Source: Streptomyces sp. CNQ-509 | Lineage (GTDB): Bacteria; Actinomycetota; Actinomycetes; Streptomycetales; Streptomycetaceae | Direction of reading: 5' to 3' | Length of the DNA stretch: 64,000 bases | Assembly (NCBI RefSeq): GCF_001011035.1 | Contig: NZ_CP011492.1 | Coordinates: 3,171,501-3,235,500, forward strand | In this document: in pieces, positions 42,672-52,127 of the stretch | Position numbering within the stretch: position 1 is the first letter of the stretch | Layout: each line of letters starts with the position of its first letter | Position numbers and translations under genes: made by a program | Notes under the pieces: generated by a model | Told to the model about the DNA's origin: nothing | What the model saw: the letters and a program-made list of their open reading frames with translations, nothing else | Database searches by the model: none

Positions 42672-44003
42672 ATGAGGCTGACAGTGCTGGGCGGTGGCGG
42701 GTTCCGCGTGCCGCTGGTGTTCCGGGCCCTGCTCGAAGACAGCGGTGACGAGTCGGGGCGGTGCACCGAGTTCGTCCTGTACGACACGGAGCCGCGGCGC
42801 CTGGAAGCCATCGGCGCCGTCCTCGCGCAGCACGCGGCGGACGGGGAGGCCAGAGGCGCCCGGCCGCCGGCGGTCCGTACCACCACCGATCTCGACGACG
42901 CCCTGCGCGACACGGACTTCGTCTTCTCCGCCATCCGCGCCGGCGGCCTTGAGGGCCGCAGCCGTGACGAACGCGCCGCGCTCACCGAGGGGTTGCTCGG
43001 CCAGGAGACCGTCGGCGCCGGCGGCGTCCTGTACGGGCTGCGCTCCGTACCCGCCGCCATGCACATCGCCGAGCGGGTCGCGGCCGTCGCCCCGAACGCC
43101 TGGGTCATCAACTTCACCAACCCCGCGGGCATGGTCACCGAGGCCATGCAGCGCCTCCTCGGCGACCGCGTCATCGGCATCTGCGACTCCCCCGTCGGCA
43201 TGGCCCGCCGCGCCGCCCGCGCCCTGGGCGTCGACCCGGATCGCACCGAGCTCGACTACGTGGGCCTCAACCACCTCGGCTGGCTGCGCCGCATCCTCGT
43301 CGACGGCGAGGACCGCCTCCCGGCGCTGCTCGCCGACCCGGCCACGCTGGAGTCCTTCGAGGAGGGCAAGCTCTTCGGCGCCGAGTGGCTGCAGGCGCTG
43401 GGCTCGCTGCCCAACGAGTACCTGCACTACTACTACTTCAACCGCGAGGCCATCGCCGCCCTGCGCGACGCGCCCGCGACCCGCGGCGAGTTCCTGCGCG
43501 AGCAGCAGGCGGCGTTCTACGCCGCGGCGGCCGCCGACCCGGGCGAGGCGGCGGCGGTGTGGGAGTGCACGCGCAAGGAGCGCGAGGCGACGTACATGGC
43601 GGAGAGCCGGGAGAGCACCGGCGGCTGGCAGCGCGACACGTGCGACCTCGACGGCGGCGGCTACGACCGGGTCGCGCTGGCCCTGATGCGCGCCATCTCC
43701 CGCGACGAGCACGCCACCCTGATCCTCAACGTCCCCAACCGCACCACGATCCCGGGTCTGGACGCGGAGGCGGTCATCGAGGTCCCCTGCCGCGTGGACG
43801 CCCAGGGCGCCCACCCGTTCCCGACGCGCCCGGCGGCGGCGGACCAGTTGGGCCTCATGCTGACGCTGAAGGACGTGGAGCGCGCCACGATCGCGGCGGC
43901 GGACACGGGCAGCCGCGCGAAGGCCCTCCGGGCGGTGGCCCTGCACCCCCTGGTCGACTCGGTGAACGCGGCCGACCGCATCCTGGCGTCCCGCGGCATC
44001 TGA
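42672..44003 (+). CDS. Glycoside hydrolase family 4 enzyme
   Basis: 443-residue NAD- and Mn-dependent glycosidase of family GH4. The Rossmann motif is VLGGGGFRVP (residues 5-14); FSAIRAGGLEGR, INFTNPAGMVTEAM and GLNHLGW (His 201) are conserved. The metal-site motif at Cys 171 reads CDSP, where characterised 6-phospho-glycosidases have CN(V/I)P and the alpha-glycosidases CH; so substrate class cannot be assigned, although the overall sequence is nearest the 6-phospho-beta-glucosidase branch. AAGGAG lies 7 nt before the ATG. Confidence 0.87.
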   Translation: MRLTVLGGGGFRVPLVFRALLEDSGDESGRCTEFVLYDTEPRRLEAIGAVLAQHAADGEARGARPPAVRTTTDLDDALRDTDFVFSAIRAGGLEGRSRDERAALTEGLLGQETVGAGGVLYGLRSVPAAMHIAERVAAVAPNAWVINFTNPAGMVTEAMQRLLGDRVIGICDSPVGMARRAARALGVDPDRTELDYVGLNHLGWLRRILVDGEDRLPALLADPATLESFEEGKLFGAEWLQALGSLPNEYLHYYYFNREAIAALRDAPATRGEFLREQQAAFYAAAAADPGEAAAVWECTRKEREATYMAESRESTGGWQRDTCDLDGGGYDRVALALMRAISRDEHATLILNVPNRTTIPGLDAEAVIEVPCRVDAQGAHPFPTRPAAADQLGLMLTLKDVERATIAAADTGSRAKALRAVALHPLVDSVNAADRILASRGI

Positions 44004-44076
44004 CAGCCCCGCCGGCCCGAGGGGGCGGCCGGAGGGGACAGCCGGGCACGGGGGCCCGAGGGGGGCGGCCCGGCAC

Positions 44077-44107
44077 GGGGGCGCCGGTCGGCGGGACCGG
44101 CGCCCCC
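44077..44107 (+). terminator. Terminator of the GH4 gene
   Basis: A perfect 13-bp stem (44077-44089 with 44095-44107, GGGGGCGCCGGTC arm) and a 5-nt loop lie 74 bp after the GH4 stop. Confidence 0.65.
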
Positions 44108-44217
44108 TTCGGCGTCAAGGCAGCGAAGGTGGGTCACTCGTTCGAGGGGCGAGATCCGCGTTCCCGATGAATACGCTGGTCGTACGAGCGAGGATCCGTC
44201 GTATGGGAGCACCTGAT

Positions 44218-44808
44218 ATGAGCGTGGCACCGAAGAAGCCGGTGCACACGACCCCGGCATGGCCGATGCCGCCTTCCGGCGGCTATACGGCCGACGACCT
44301 GGACACGCTCCCCGACCTGCCTCCGCACACGGAGCTGATCGACGGGAGCCTCGTTTTCACGACGCCGCAGACCATTTTCCACAGCGTGACCATTCGCATG
44401 CTGGAGAACAGTCTCCTGCGTACAGTCCCGGACGACCTGGCGGTGCTACGCGAGATGACGGTCGTGATCAGCCGGCAGCAGCGGCCCGAGCCCGACCTCG
44501 TCGTGGTCCGGAGGGACGCGGCGACGACACTTGCGCAGACCAGTTTCCAGGCCCAGGACGTGCTCCTCGCCGTCGAGGTCGTCTCGCCCGAATCCGTCGA
44601 CCGGGACCGGGAGACCAAGCCGCTGAAGTACGCGAAGGCGGGCATTCAGCACTTCTGGCGGGTCGAGAGAAAGCGCGAGCAAGCAGTCGTGCACGTTTAC
44701 CAGTTGGACGATGCCACCCGGAGCTACATGCTCACGGGAATTCACACGGACCGGCTGAAGCTCTCGCTCCCGTACGAGATCGACATCGACCTCACCCTCA
44801 GCTACTGA
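44218..44808 (+). CDS. Uma2 family endonuclease (second copy)
   Basis: 196-residue Uma2/DUF820 protein. ELIDG at 39-43, RPEPDLVVV (Asp 93), the acidic AVEVVSPES at 118-126 and ETKPLKYAKAGI with the conserved Lys residues complete the PD-(D/E)XK pattern; HFWRVE is the following strand. Here the PD motif is intact, unlike the SD variant of the first copy. GGGAG stands 8 nt before ATG 44218. It overlaps the convergent tetR gene by 7 bp. Confidence 0.88.
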   Translation: MSVAPKKPVHTTPAWPMPPSGGYTADDLDTLPDLPPHTELIDGSLVFTTPQTIFHSVTIRMLENSLLRTVPDDLAVLREMTVVISRQQRPEPDLVVVRRDAATTLAQTSFQAQDVLLAVEVVSPESVDRDRETKPLKYAKAGIQHFWRVERKREQAVVHVYQLDDATRSYMLTGIHTDRLKLSLPYEIDIDLTLSY

Positions 44809-45461
44809 CCGGCCGGGCCGCTGCGGGTCGGCTCCGCCCAGGGGCGGCAGACCCGCGTGACCAGGACTTTCCAGCCCTCCGCCAGCGCCCCGAGGTAGCG
44901 CGTGGCCTCCCCCTCCTCCGGGGCGGGCGTCGCGACGTAGAGCAGCACCGGGCCCTCCAATGCCCCGGTGAGTTGCAGGGTCAGGGCGTCGAGGTGGTCC
45001 GCGGCCACGCCTGACCGTTCCAGCAGCAGGCGGATGTGTACCTGCGTCAGCCCCGGCAGCGCCACCGGTACGGGCCGGTTCTTGCCCAGCGCCGCGCGCG
45101 CCACCGCGTGGTGGTCGATCAGGAACGTGATGCGGCCCTGGCCGTACGCGATCAGCCGGTCCACCGGATCGCCCCCCGGGCCCAGCGGCGGCGGGCCGGA
45201 GAGCACGCGCTGCTGGAAGCCGCGTTCCTCCTCGTCCAGGAGCGCGACGAAGATCCCCGCCCGCGTACGGAAGCGGCGGTAGACCGTGCCCTTCCCCACC
45301 CCGGCCCGCTCCGCGAGGCCGTCCATCGTCACGTTCTCGGCGCCCTCCTCGGCGATCATCCGGCGGGCCGTATCCAGCAGCAGCCTGCGGTTTCGTGCCG
45401 CGTCCGCACGCTCCGCGCGGGGTCGCCCCAGGGGGATCAGGTCACCGTCCACGGTCGCCAC
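44802..45461 (-). CDS. TetR/AcrR family transcriptional regulator
   Basis: 219-residue repressor. The N-terminal helix-turn-helix reads LLLDTARRMIAEEGAENVTM, GLAERAGVGKGTVYRRF; the C-terminal helical domain (VDRLIAYGQGRITFLIDHHA) is the ligand-binding dimerisation part. GTG 45461 or GTG 45452 starts the protein; no convincing ribosome site is visible. It is divergent from the azoreductase gene across 97 bp and probably controls it. Confidence 0.9.
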   Translation of the reverse strand: MATVDGDLIPLGRPRAERADAARNRRLLLDTARRMIAEEGAENVTMDGLAERAGVGKGTVYRRFRTRAGIFVALLDEEERGFQQRVLSGPPPLGPGGDPVDRLIAYGQGRITFLIDHHAVARAALGKNRPVPVALPGLTQVHIRLLLERSGVAADHLDALTLQLTGALEGPVLLYVATPAPEEGEATRYLGALAEGWKVLVTRVCRPWAEPTRSGPAGQ

Positions 45462-45558
45462 CGTATCGTCAGGAATATAACCGGGGTAAAGTCCGCTTAT
45501 GCTGGTTCGCGAGTCCGGCGCAACACGCGCAACCCCCTGCATACGGAGACGAACCCCT

Positions 45559-46203
45559 ATGAAGCTCTTCCGCATCGACGCCAGCATCCTCCCCGGCTCC
45601 TCCGCCTCGGCCGAGATAGCCGACACCGTCCAGGCCGAATGGGCCCGCACCCACCCCGGCACCCCGGTGGAGCGCCGCCACCTCGGCACCGCCCCGCTCC
45701 CCGCCGACGCCTGGGCGCTGGCGACCACCGCCGGCTTCACCCCCGCCCCCGAGCGCACCCCCGCGCAGCTCCAGGCCATGGAGCTGGCCGCCGCGCTCGC
45801 CGCGGAGCTGGACCGCGCCGACGCCGTCCTGCTCGCCGTCCCGCTCTACAACTACGGCGTCTCCCAGCACTTCAAGGTCTGGGCCGACCTGGTCATCAAC
45901 GCCGCCGGGCCCACCACCCCCGTGCTCAAGGAGAAGCCCACCGTGCTGGTCACCAGCAAGGGCGGCGGCTACCAGCCGGGCGCGCCCCGGGCGGGCTGGG
46001 ACCACTCGACCCCGTATCTGCGGCGGGTCCTGGTCGACCTGTGGCAGGCCGATCTCACCGTGATCGAGCGCGAGTTGACGCTGGCGGCCAGCACCCCCGG
46101 CATGGAGGCGCTGCGCGAGGAGGCCGCGCGGGTGCACGAGGAGGCGCTTCAGGCCGCGCGGGGCGCGGGGCGGGTCCTGGCGGACGCGGCGGCGCGCGCG
46201 TGA
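45559..46203 (+). CDS. FMN-dependent NADH:azoreductase / quinone reductase (AzoR type)
   Basis: 214-residue flavodoxin-fold oxidoreductase, cytoplasmic. The start FRIDASILPGSSASAEIAD binds FMN phosphate; the VPLYNYGVSQHFKVWADLV and TSKGGGYQPGAP segments contact the isoalloxazine ring. Members reduce quinones and azo compounds with NAD(P)H. The divergent TetR gene suggests induction by a quinone-like or electrophilic compound. GGAG lies 10 nt before the ATG. Confidence 0.9.
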   Translation: MKLFRIDASILPGSSASAEIADTVQAEWARTHPGTPVERRHLGTAPLPADAWALATTAGFTPAPERTPAQLQAMELAAALAAELDRADAVLLAVPLYNYGVSQHFKVWADLVINAAGPTTPVLKEKPTVLVTSKGGGYQPGAPRAGWDHSTPYLRRVLVDLWQADLTVIERELTLAASTPGMEALREEAARVHEEALQAARGAGRVLADAAARA

Positions 46204-46237
46204 GGAGGGCGGCGGGGCGCGGGCGGGCCGGTTGCGG

Positions 46238-46515
46238 GTGCCGTACGTGAGGCGCGGGACCGCGTACCGTACGGCCCGCGCGCGCTCCGCGCCCCTGCCG
46301 CCCGCGGCCCCGCGCGTACGTACGGCACGGCCCCGTACGTACGCCCCACGCGCACCGCGCGCCCCGCGGTCGTAGCCCGTTTCGGTCATCCGCCCCGCCG
46401 CGCGGCGGGGCGGGCTCCCGCTCACCTCCCGGTGATCACACAATCCCTTCGTCGTCGCTCCACCCGCTCCACCGCCGAAGGGGATCCGCGTGCCGTACGT
46501 GAGTCGCAGGACCGC
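46238..46515. repeat. 26-bp direct duplication flanking a CGTACG-rich intergenic region
   Basis: Bases 46238-46263 and 46490-46515 agree at 24 of 26 positions (both begin GTGCCGTACGTGAG). The right copy is the start of the amidohydrolase coding region. Between them the 286-bp gap has repeated CGTAC motifs and no gene. Confidence 0.6.
46314..46344. terminator. 12-bp inverted repeat, probable terminator
   Basis: GCGTACGTACGG (46314-46325) and CCGTACGTACGC (46333-46344) pair perfectly around a 7-nt loop, 110 bp after the azoreductase stop. Each arm itself contains the palindrome CGTACG, so a protein-binding role is also possible. Confidence 0.45.
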
Positions 46516-47578
46516 CGTCACCGCCACGACCTGGCTCGCCGCCGTCGTCGTCCTCGGGCCCACCGCCGGGTCCGCCGCCTCCGCGGCCGGGGAGGACTGC
46601 TTCGACCGCCGCACCCAGCCGTACACCTCGGTCGTCGACGGGCACCTGCACTTCCGGCCCTTCGGCGGCGAGGCCGTCCCGTTCCGCGAGGTGGTCGGCT
46701 ACCTCAAGCGCACCGGCGTACGGCACGCCGGCGTCTTCGGCATCGGGCAGAAGCTGCCGGTGGACTCCCCCTGCACCTACTACCTGGACTGCCCCGGCAC
46801 GCCCGTGCTCCCCAGCATCAAGAACGACTTCGTCAACGCCGAGAACGTCGTCGAGCACAAGCAGGAGGACGTCGACCTGGCCCTGTCCATGACGTACCCG
46901 GACCTCGCCCACCCGGAGACCGTCGTGGGCGGGATGCGGCAGCTCGACAGGGAGTTCCCGGGGATGTTCCAGTGGATGGGCGAGGTCAACCTCATCAAGC
47001 AGGCCCTGCTGCCCAACAAGCACGAGCCCGCGGACGAGGCGGACATCACCGGCTGGGCGCCGTTCATGGCCGAGCTGCGCCGCCGCGACATGCCGATCAC
47101 CATCCACTCCGACCTCGGCAACGACCGGGACCCGACGCGGTATCTGCACCTGATGGAGCGCGTGCTGCGGCTCTATCCGCACAACAAGATCGTCTGGGCG
47201 CACATGGGGCTCTCCAAGGAGCTGTCGGCCATGGACCCGGACGAGCACGTCGCCCTCATGGCGCGGCTCCTGGAGCGCCACCCGAACCTCACGCTCGACC
47301 TGAGCTGGCGGGTGCTGGAGGACATGTACTTCGGCAAGCCGGGGGTGCGGGCGAAGTACGCCGCGCTCTTCGACGCGTATCCGGAGCAGGCGATCCCGGG
47401 GACGGACTTCGTCGCGTCGCGGGACAAGAGCTTCGGGGTCTACAAGGAGGAGCTGGAGGTGACCAGCCGGATCAACAAGGCGATGGGCGACGAGGCGTTC
47501 CGGCGGATCGCGCTCGGGCAGAACTACTTCGACCTGCTGGGGATCAAGGAGCGCGCGCCGGAGATCTGCGAGGCGTAG
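46490..47578 (+). CDS. Secreted amidohydrolase-family protein
   Basis: 362-residue predicted exported hydrolase. A signal peptide is present: SRRTAVTATTWLAAVVVLG, cleavage near AASAAGED. The TIM-barrel metal site is seen as VVDGHLHFRPFG (HxH), ITIHSDLG, VWAHMGLS and IPGTDFVAS (Asp). This fits the amidohydrolase 2 / PF04909 type, metal-dependent hydrolases or decarboxylases. The substrate is unknown. GTG 46490 follows GAAGGGG with 6 nt spacing. Confidence 0.8.
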   Translation: MPYVSRRTAVTATTWLAAVVVLGPTAGSAASAAGEDCFDRRTQPYTSVVDGHLHFRPFGGEAVPFREVVGYLKRTGVRHAGVFGIGQKLPVDSPCTYYLDCPGTPVLPSIKNDFVNAENVVEHKQEDVDLALSMTYPDLAHPETVVGGMRQLDREFPGMFQWMGEVNLIKQALLPNKHEPADEADITGWAPFMAELRRRDMPITIHSDLGNDRDPTRYLHLMERVLRLYPHNKIVWAHMGLSKELSAMDPDEHVALMARLLERHPNLTLDLSWRVLEDMYFGKPGVRAKYAALFDAYPEQAIPGTDFVASRDKSFGVYKEELEVTSRINKAMGDEAFRRIALGQNYFDLLGIKERAPEICEA

Positions 47579-47706
47579 CGCGTACGGGAACGACGGACGC
47601 GGGCGGTCAGCAGTTGATCAGCGGTGGGACGCCATCTGGTTGTCGCCGTGTCCGCCCGGTCCTGGCACCGCTGTCGGGCGGGCCGCAGATCGTCCGACTC
47701 GTACTG

Positions 47707-48141
47707 CTACCGCTGTGGAGCGTCCGGTGGCGGGGTGCCCGACTGGATGTGAATGCCGTCCGCCGCGTGGAAGTCGCGCCCCTGGACGACGGGGCCGTAC
47801 CAGACCTGGCCGCTGACGCTGTTGCTCACCGAGTCGGCGCCGTCTCCCGGCAGCGGCGGCAGTTCCTCGTGCCAGGTCCGCAGCGCGGCCCGGAACTCCC
47901 CGTCCAGCGCGGCCCGTACGGCCAGCGCCGTACTCAGCGCCTGCGCGCGCGCCTCGTCCGCCGGCTCCTCGGCGAGCCGCGTCAGCTCCGCCTCCGCGGA
48001 GCTGCCCCCGGCGTCGTCCCCGCCGTCGCGCCGGAACGGCATCCGCACCAACCGTACGAGCCCCGCCCAGGCGTCCCGCCCCATCTCGCCGCCGGCCCCA
48101 CCGGCGAGCGCCACCAGTAACCCCACAGAAACCGGATCCAC
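47707..48141 (-). CDS. Small Streptomyces protein with a C-terminal NSVSG...VVQGRDFH motif
   Basis: 144-residue cytoplasmic protein. The N-terminus VDPVSVGLLVALAGGAGGEM is an amphipathic, Gly/Ala-rich helix followed by AWAGLVRLVRMPFRR. A helical middle (AELTRLAEEPADEARAQAL) leads to the C-terminal motif NSVSGQVWYGPVVQGRDFH at residues 107-125, a beta-strand repeat seen at the ends of many Streptomyces proteins. Function unknown. GTG 48141 was chosen because homology-like sequence begins there; GTG 48150 is possible. Confidence 0.6.
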   Translation of the reverse strand: MDPVSVGLLVALAGGAGGEMGRDAWAGLVRLVRMPFRRDGGDDAGGSSAEAELTRLAEEPADEARAQALSTALAVRAALDGEFRAALRTWHEELPPLPGDGADSVSNSVSGQVWYGPVVQGRDFHAADGIHIQSGTPPPDAPQR

Positions 48142-48257
48142 CCCAACCACCCCATCCCCGGGTACGTCACGTCCCGCAAGAAGAGCGACGCACCGGCGCC
48201 CCCGCCGGGTTCCCGCCCCTCCCCAGGACGGGAACTCCCCACCCGCCGGGCAGGGCA

Positions 48258-48301
48258 CGCCTGCGCCGGCCGACGGACCTTGTCGCCGGCCGGCGCAGGC
48301 G
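48258..48301 (-). terminator. Long-stem terminator of the DHA2 transporter gene
   Basis: A perfect 15-bp stem (48258-48272 with 48287-48301) and a 14-nt loop lie 9 bp after the transporter stop, before the small-protein gene. Confidence 0.65.
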
Positions 48302-48310
48302 GGGTGCTCG

Positions 48311-49813
48311 TCAGGCGGGGACCCGGTCGTCCGGGGCGGGGGCCTTCTCCGGCTCGGTGCCGGGGGCGGCGTCGTCCTCGGACGGGGTCTCCACCCGGCG
48401 CGGGAGGGTCGCGGCCAGGGCGATCATCGCCACAGCCAGGGCCGCCGCCACGCCGAAGGCCAGCTTCATGCCGCTGACCTGGGCGGGGACCGGGGCCATG
48501 CCGGCGTCCACCAGGCTCGTGGCGCGGGACGACATCACCGTCACGACCAGCGCCGTCCCGAAGGCCGCCGCGACCTGCTGGAGGGTGCCGAGGATGGAGC
48601 TGCCGTAGGAGTAGAGGTGCGGGGGCAGCGCGCCCATGCCGAGGGTGAAGACCGGGGTGAAGGTCGCCGCCAGGCTGATCATGAGGATCACGTGCAGCGC
48701 GAGGATGAGCCCGTACGGCGTCGTCATGGAGATCTGGCTGTAGCCGAAGAGGGCCGCCGCGATGCCGGCCGAGCCCGGCACCACCAGACCGCGGCTGCCG
48801 AAGCGGTCGAACACCTTGCCCACCGTCGGGCCCAGCAGACCCATCGCCAGACCGCCCGGCATGACCAGCAGGCCGGTCTCCAGCGGGCTGAGGCCGCGGA
48901 CGTTCTGCAGGTACAGGGGGAGCAGGATCATCGACCCCATCATCGCCAGGAAGCCGACGGACATGACGGCCAGCGACCGGGTGAAGGCCCCGTACCGCAG
49001 GGTCCGCAGGTCCATCAGCGGGGTGCCCTTGCGCTGGAGCCGGAGCTGGCGGAAGGCGAAGAGGCCGACGGCCACGAGGCCGGCCACGGCGATGCCGATG
49101 CCGGTGCTCCTGCGGTCGTGCTCGCCGATGAGGCTCAGCCCGTACACCAGGCCGCCGAAGCCGAGGGTCGCCACTCCGACGCTGACCCAGTCGATGGAGC
49201 TGACCTGCGGCTCGCCGATGTTCTCCAGCTTGCGCAGCCCGAAGACGGTCACCAGCGCGGCGATCGGCAGCACCACGACGAACAGCAGCCGCCACGAGCC
49301 GGCCTGGAGGATCACCCCGGACACGGTCGGGCCCAGCGCGGGGGCGGTGGACATCGCCAGGGTGACGTGGCCCATCACCTTGCCGAGGTGCTCCGAGGGC
49401 ACCACCGCCATCAGGGTGGTCATGAGCAGCGGCATCATCACGGCGGTCCCGGCGGCCTGCACGATCCGGCCGGCCAGCAGCACGGCGAAGGTCGGGGCGA
49501 CGGCCGACACGACGGTGCCGGCGAGGAACGTGCTCATGGCGACGGCGTACGCGCGCCGGGTGGTGACCCGCTGGAGGAACCAGCCCGTGACGGGGATCAC
49601 GGTGGCCATGGTGAGCATGAACGCGGTGGACACCCACTGCGCCGCCTGCTCGGTGACGTCCATGGACTCCATCAGCCGCGGGATCGCGTTGATCATGATG
49701 GTCTCGTTGAGGATCACCACGAACGTCGCCAGCACCAGCAGCCGCACCACGGTCGGCGTCCGGCCTTCCGCCGCTTCGTCTGCGGAGAAACGTTTCGCTA
49801 TCGCCACTCGCAT
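48311..49813 (-). CDS. DHA2-type MFS multidrug exporter (EmrB/QacA-like)
   Basis: 500-residue drug:H+ antiporter. Motif D1 LNETIMINAIPRLMESM, motif C region GHVTLAMSTAPALGPTVSG and the YAVAMSTFLAGTVVSAVAP segment identify the DHA2 family, normally 14 helices. A charged C-terminal tail (PSEDDAAPGTEPEKAPAPDD) follows the last helix. ATG 49813 has GAGGAG 6 nt upstream. No regulator is directly adjacent; it lies downstream of the tRNA-Thr gene. Confidence 0.9.
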   Translation of the reverse strand: MRVAIAKRFSADEAAEGRTPTVVRLLVLATFVVILNETIMINAIPRLMESMDVTEQAAQWVSTAFMLTMATVIPVTGWFLQRVTTRRAYAVAMSTFLAGTVVSAVAPTFAVLLAGRIVQAAGTAVMMPLLMTTLMAVVPSEHLGKVMGHVTLAMSTAPALGPTVSGVILQAGSWRLLFVVVLPIAALVTVFGLRKLENIGEPQVSSIDWVSVGVATLGFGGLVYGLSLIGEHDRRSTGIGIAVAGLVAVGLFAFRQLRLQRKGTPLMDLRTLRYGAFTRSLAVMSVGFLAMMGSMILLPLYLQNVRGLSPLETGLLVMPGGLAMGLLGPTVGKVFDRFGSRGLVVPGSAGIAAALFGYSQISMTTPYGLILALHVILMISLAATFTPVFTLGMGALPPHLYSYGSSILGTLQQVAAAFGTALVVTVMSSRATSLVDAGMAPVPAQVSGMKLAFGVAAALAVAMIALAATLPRRVETPSEDDAAPGTEPEKAPAPDDRVPA

Positions 49814-50016
49814 GACAGCTCCTCGCTGGGGTTCCTGATCACAGTCACCTCGCAGCCGGGGGCCGCGGACTGGATGTCTCGGTCGTTCCACCAAGACAGA
49901 CCGGCGGGCACGCCGGAACTCATCGGCGTACCAGAGTCGCACGCGGGACGGTGCCGCCGCCTCCCCATTTCGCCGCGGGCAGACGAGCGGACACGTGCAG
50001 GTCAGGTCCCCTCTGG

Positions 50017-50090
50017 AGCCCCCTGTCGGATTCGAACCGACGACCTACGCTTTACAAGAGCGTTGCTCTGACCGGCTGAGCTAAGGAGGC
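50017..50090 (-). tRNA. tRNA-Thr (anticodon TGT)
   Basis: 74-nt cloverleaf on the minus strand. The acceptor stem GCCTCCT/AGGGGGC closes with one G-U pair, the D arm is GCTC...GAGC, the anticodon stem ACGCT/AGCGT holds loop CTTGTAA (anticodon TGT), and the T arm is GTCGG-TTCGAAT-CCGAC. CCA is not encoded. Confidence 0.97.
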
Positions 50091-50167
50091 GCGCCCGTGA
50101 AGTGTAACCGGGGCGCCGCGTGGCGCGGTGATGCGCTTTCGGGACCTTCCAGGTGGTGACAAGGGGC

Positions 50168-50188
50168 CTGACCGGCAGGTACGGTCAG
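50168..50188. promoter_or_regulatory. Inverted repeat in the msiK leader/promoter
   Basis: CTGACCG-7 nt-CGGTCAG, about 80 bp before the msiK start. Possible operator or leader hairpin. Confidence 0.3.
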
Positions 50189-50268
50189 CGCCAAGGTTCA
50201 CTCAGTGGACTGGACCACATCCTTTACTCGGATCGTCCGGCACGTTCCTGCCGGTGAAGGGAAACACC

Positions 50269-51405
<1,137 letters not shown>

Positions 51406-51436
51406 CTGAGCGCCGCCGCCGGGCAGTTCCCACGGG

Positions 51437-51470
51437 ACGGCGCCGCAGCCTCTCAAGGCTGCGGCGCCGT
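51437..51470 (+). terminator. msiK terminator
   Basis: A perfect 14-bp stem (51437-51450 with 51457-51470) and a 6-nt loop, 31 bp after the stop. Confidence 0.75.
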
Positions 51471-51638
51471 TGCGCGTTTCCGGCCGCCGGATACCGCGCG
51501 CATAACGGCAAGTACGTCGGAAAGTCCGCCACTTCGTTCGACGTCCGCGTCAACACGGAATTCGAATTCCCCGTCCAACCGCGCCCGTTAGGGTGACTCA
51601 TTGTCGCCACATCACTACCGGTCGCTACGATCGCCCTC

Positions 51639-52052
51639 GTGAAACAGGCAGCCCGCCGTATCGGCAGAACCATCGCATTCGTCCTCCCCGTCGTACTCGT
51701 GCTGTCGGGTACGCTCGCGGTCGCCACCGTCCCCTGGGCGTCGCCCTCGACCGACGCCCGGATGCTCAGCGCCTCCGCGGAGAGCGCCACCGCCAGGTCC
51801 GGCGCCCGCGCCCCGCAGGAGGTGCTACGGGAGCGGCTGATCGCCGAGTTGCAGGAGAAGGACCCGGATGCCGCGCTCACGCAGTTGCAGCGCGAGGTGC
51901 ACGCCCGGCCGTCGCTCGCGCGGCACTGCGCCGGCCTCGCCCGCGCGCTGGGCGAGGCGGCGGTCGCCAAGTACGGCGTCGCCCGCGCGCAGTCGTTCTC
52001 GCGCCCCGTGTGCGACACCGCGTTCGCGTCGGGGGTCGTCGCGGCCCAGTAG
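51639..52052 (+). CDS. Exported or membrane-anchored protein, unknown function
   Basis: 137 residues starting at GTG 51639. A basic N-terminus and one hydrophobic helix (TIAFVLPVVLVLSGTLAVATV) suggest an uncleaved anchor or signal peptide. The rest is helical and charged (RERLIAELQEKDPDAALTQL) with two Cys (HCAGLAR, VCDTAF) that might pair outside the cell. No family recognised. A hairpin follows. Confidence 0.6.
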   Translation: MKQAARRIGRTIAFVLPVVLVLSGTLAVATVPWASPSTDARMLSASAESATARSGARAPQEVLRERLIAELQEKDPDAALTQLQREVHARPSLARHCAGLARALGEAAVAKYGVARAQSFSRPVCDTAFASGVVAAQ

Positions 52053-52079
52053 GGCGTCCGCCACCGGCCGGGAGCAGAG

Positions 52080-52099
52080 GGCCCCGCACCCGCGGGGCC
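52080..52099 (+). terminator. Short terminator
   Basis: GGCCCCGC-ACCC-GCGGGGCC, 28 bp after the stop at 52052. Confidence 0.55.
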
Positions 52100-52127
52100 T
52101 TGCTACCGGCCGGTTAGGGTGCGGGGT

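Noticed and set aside
45462..45558. A TetR operator around the ATAACCGGGGTAAA segment
   Set aside because: The symmetry is too weak to claim a site; only the divergent arrangement supports regulation.
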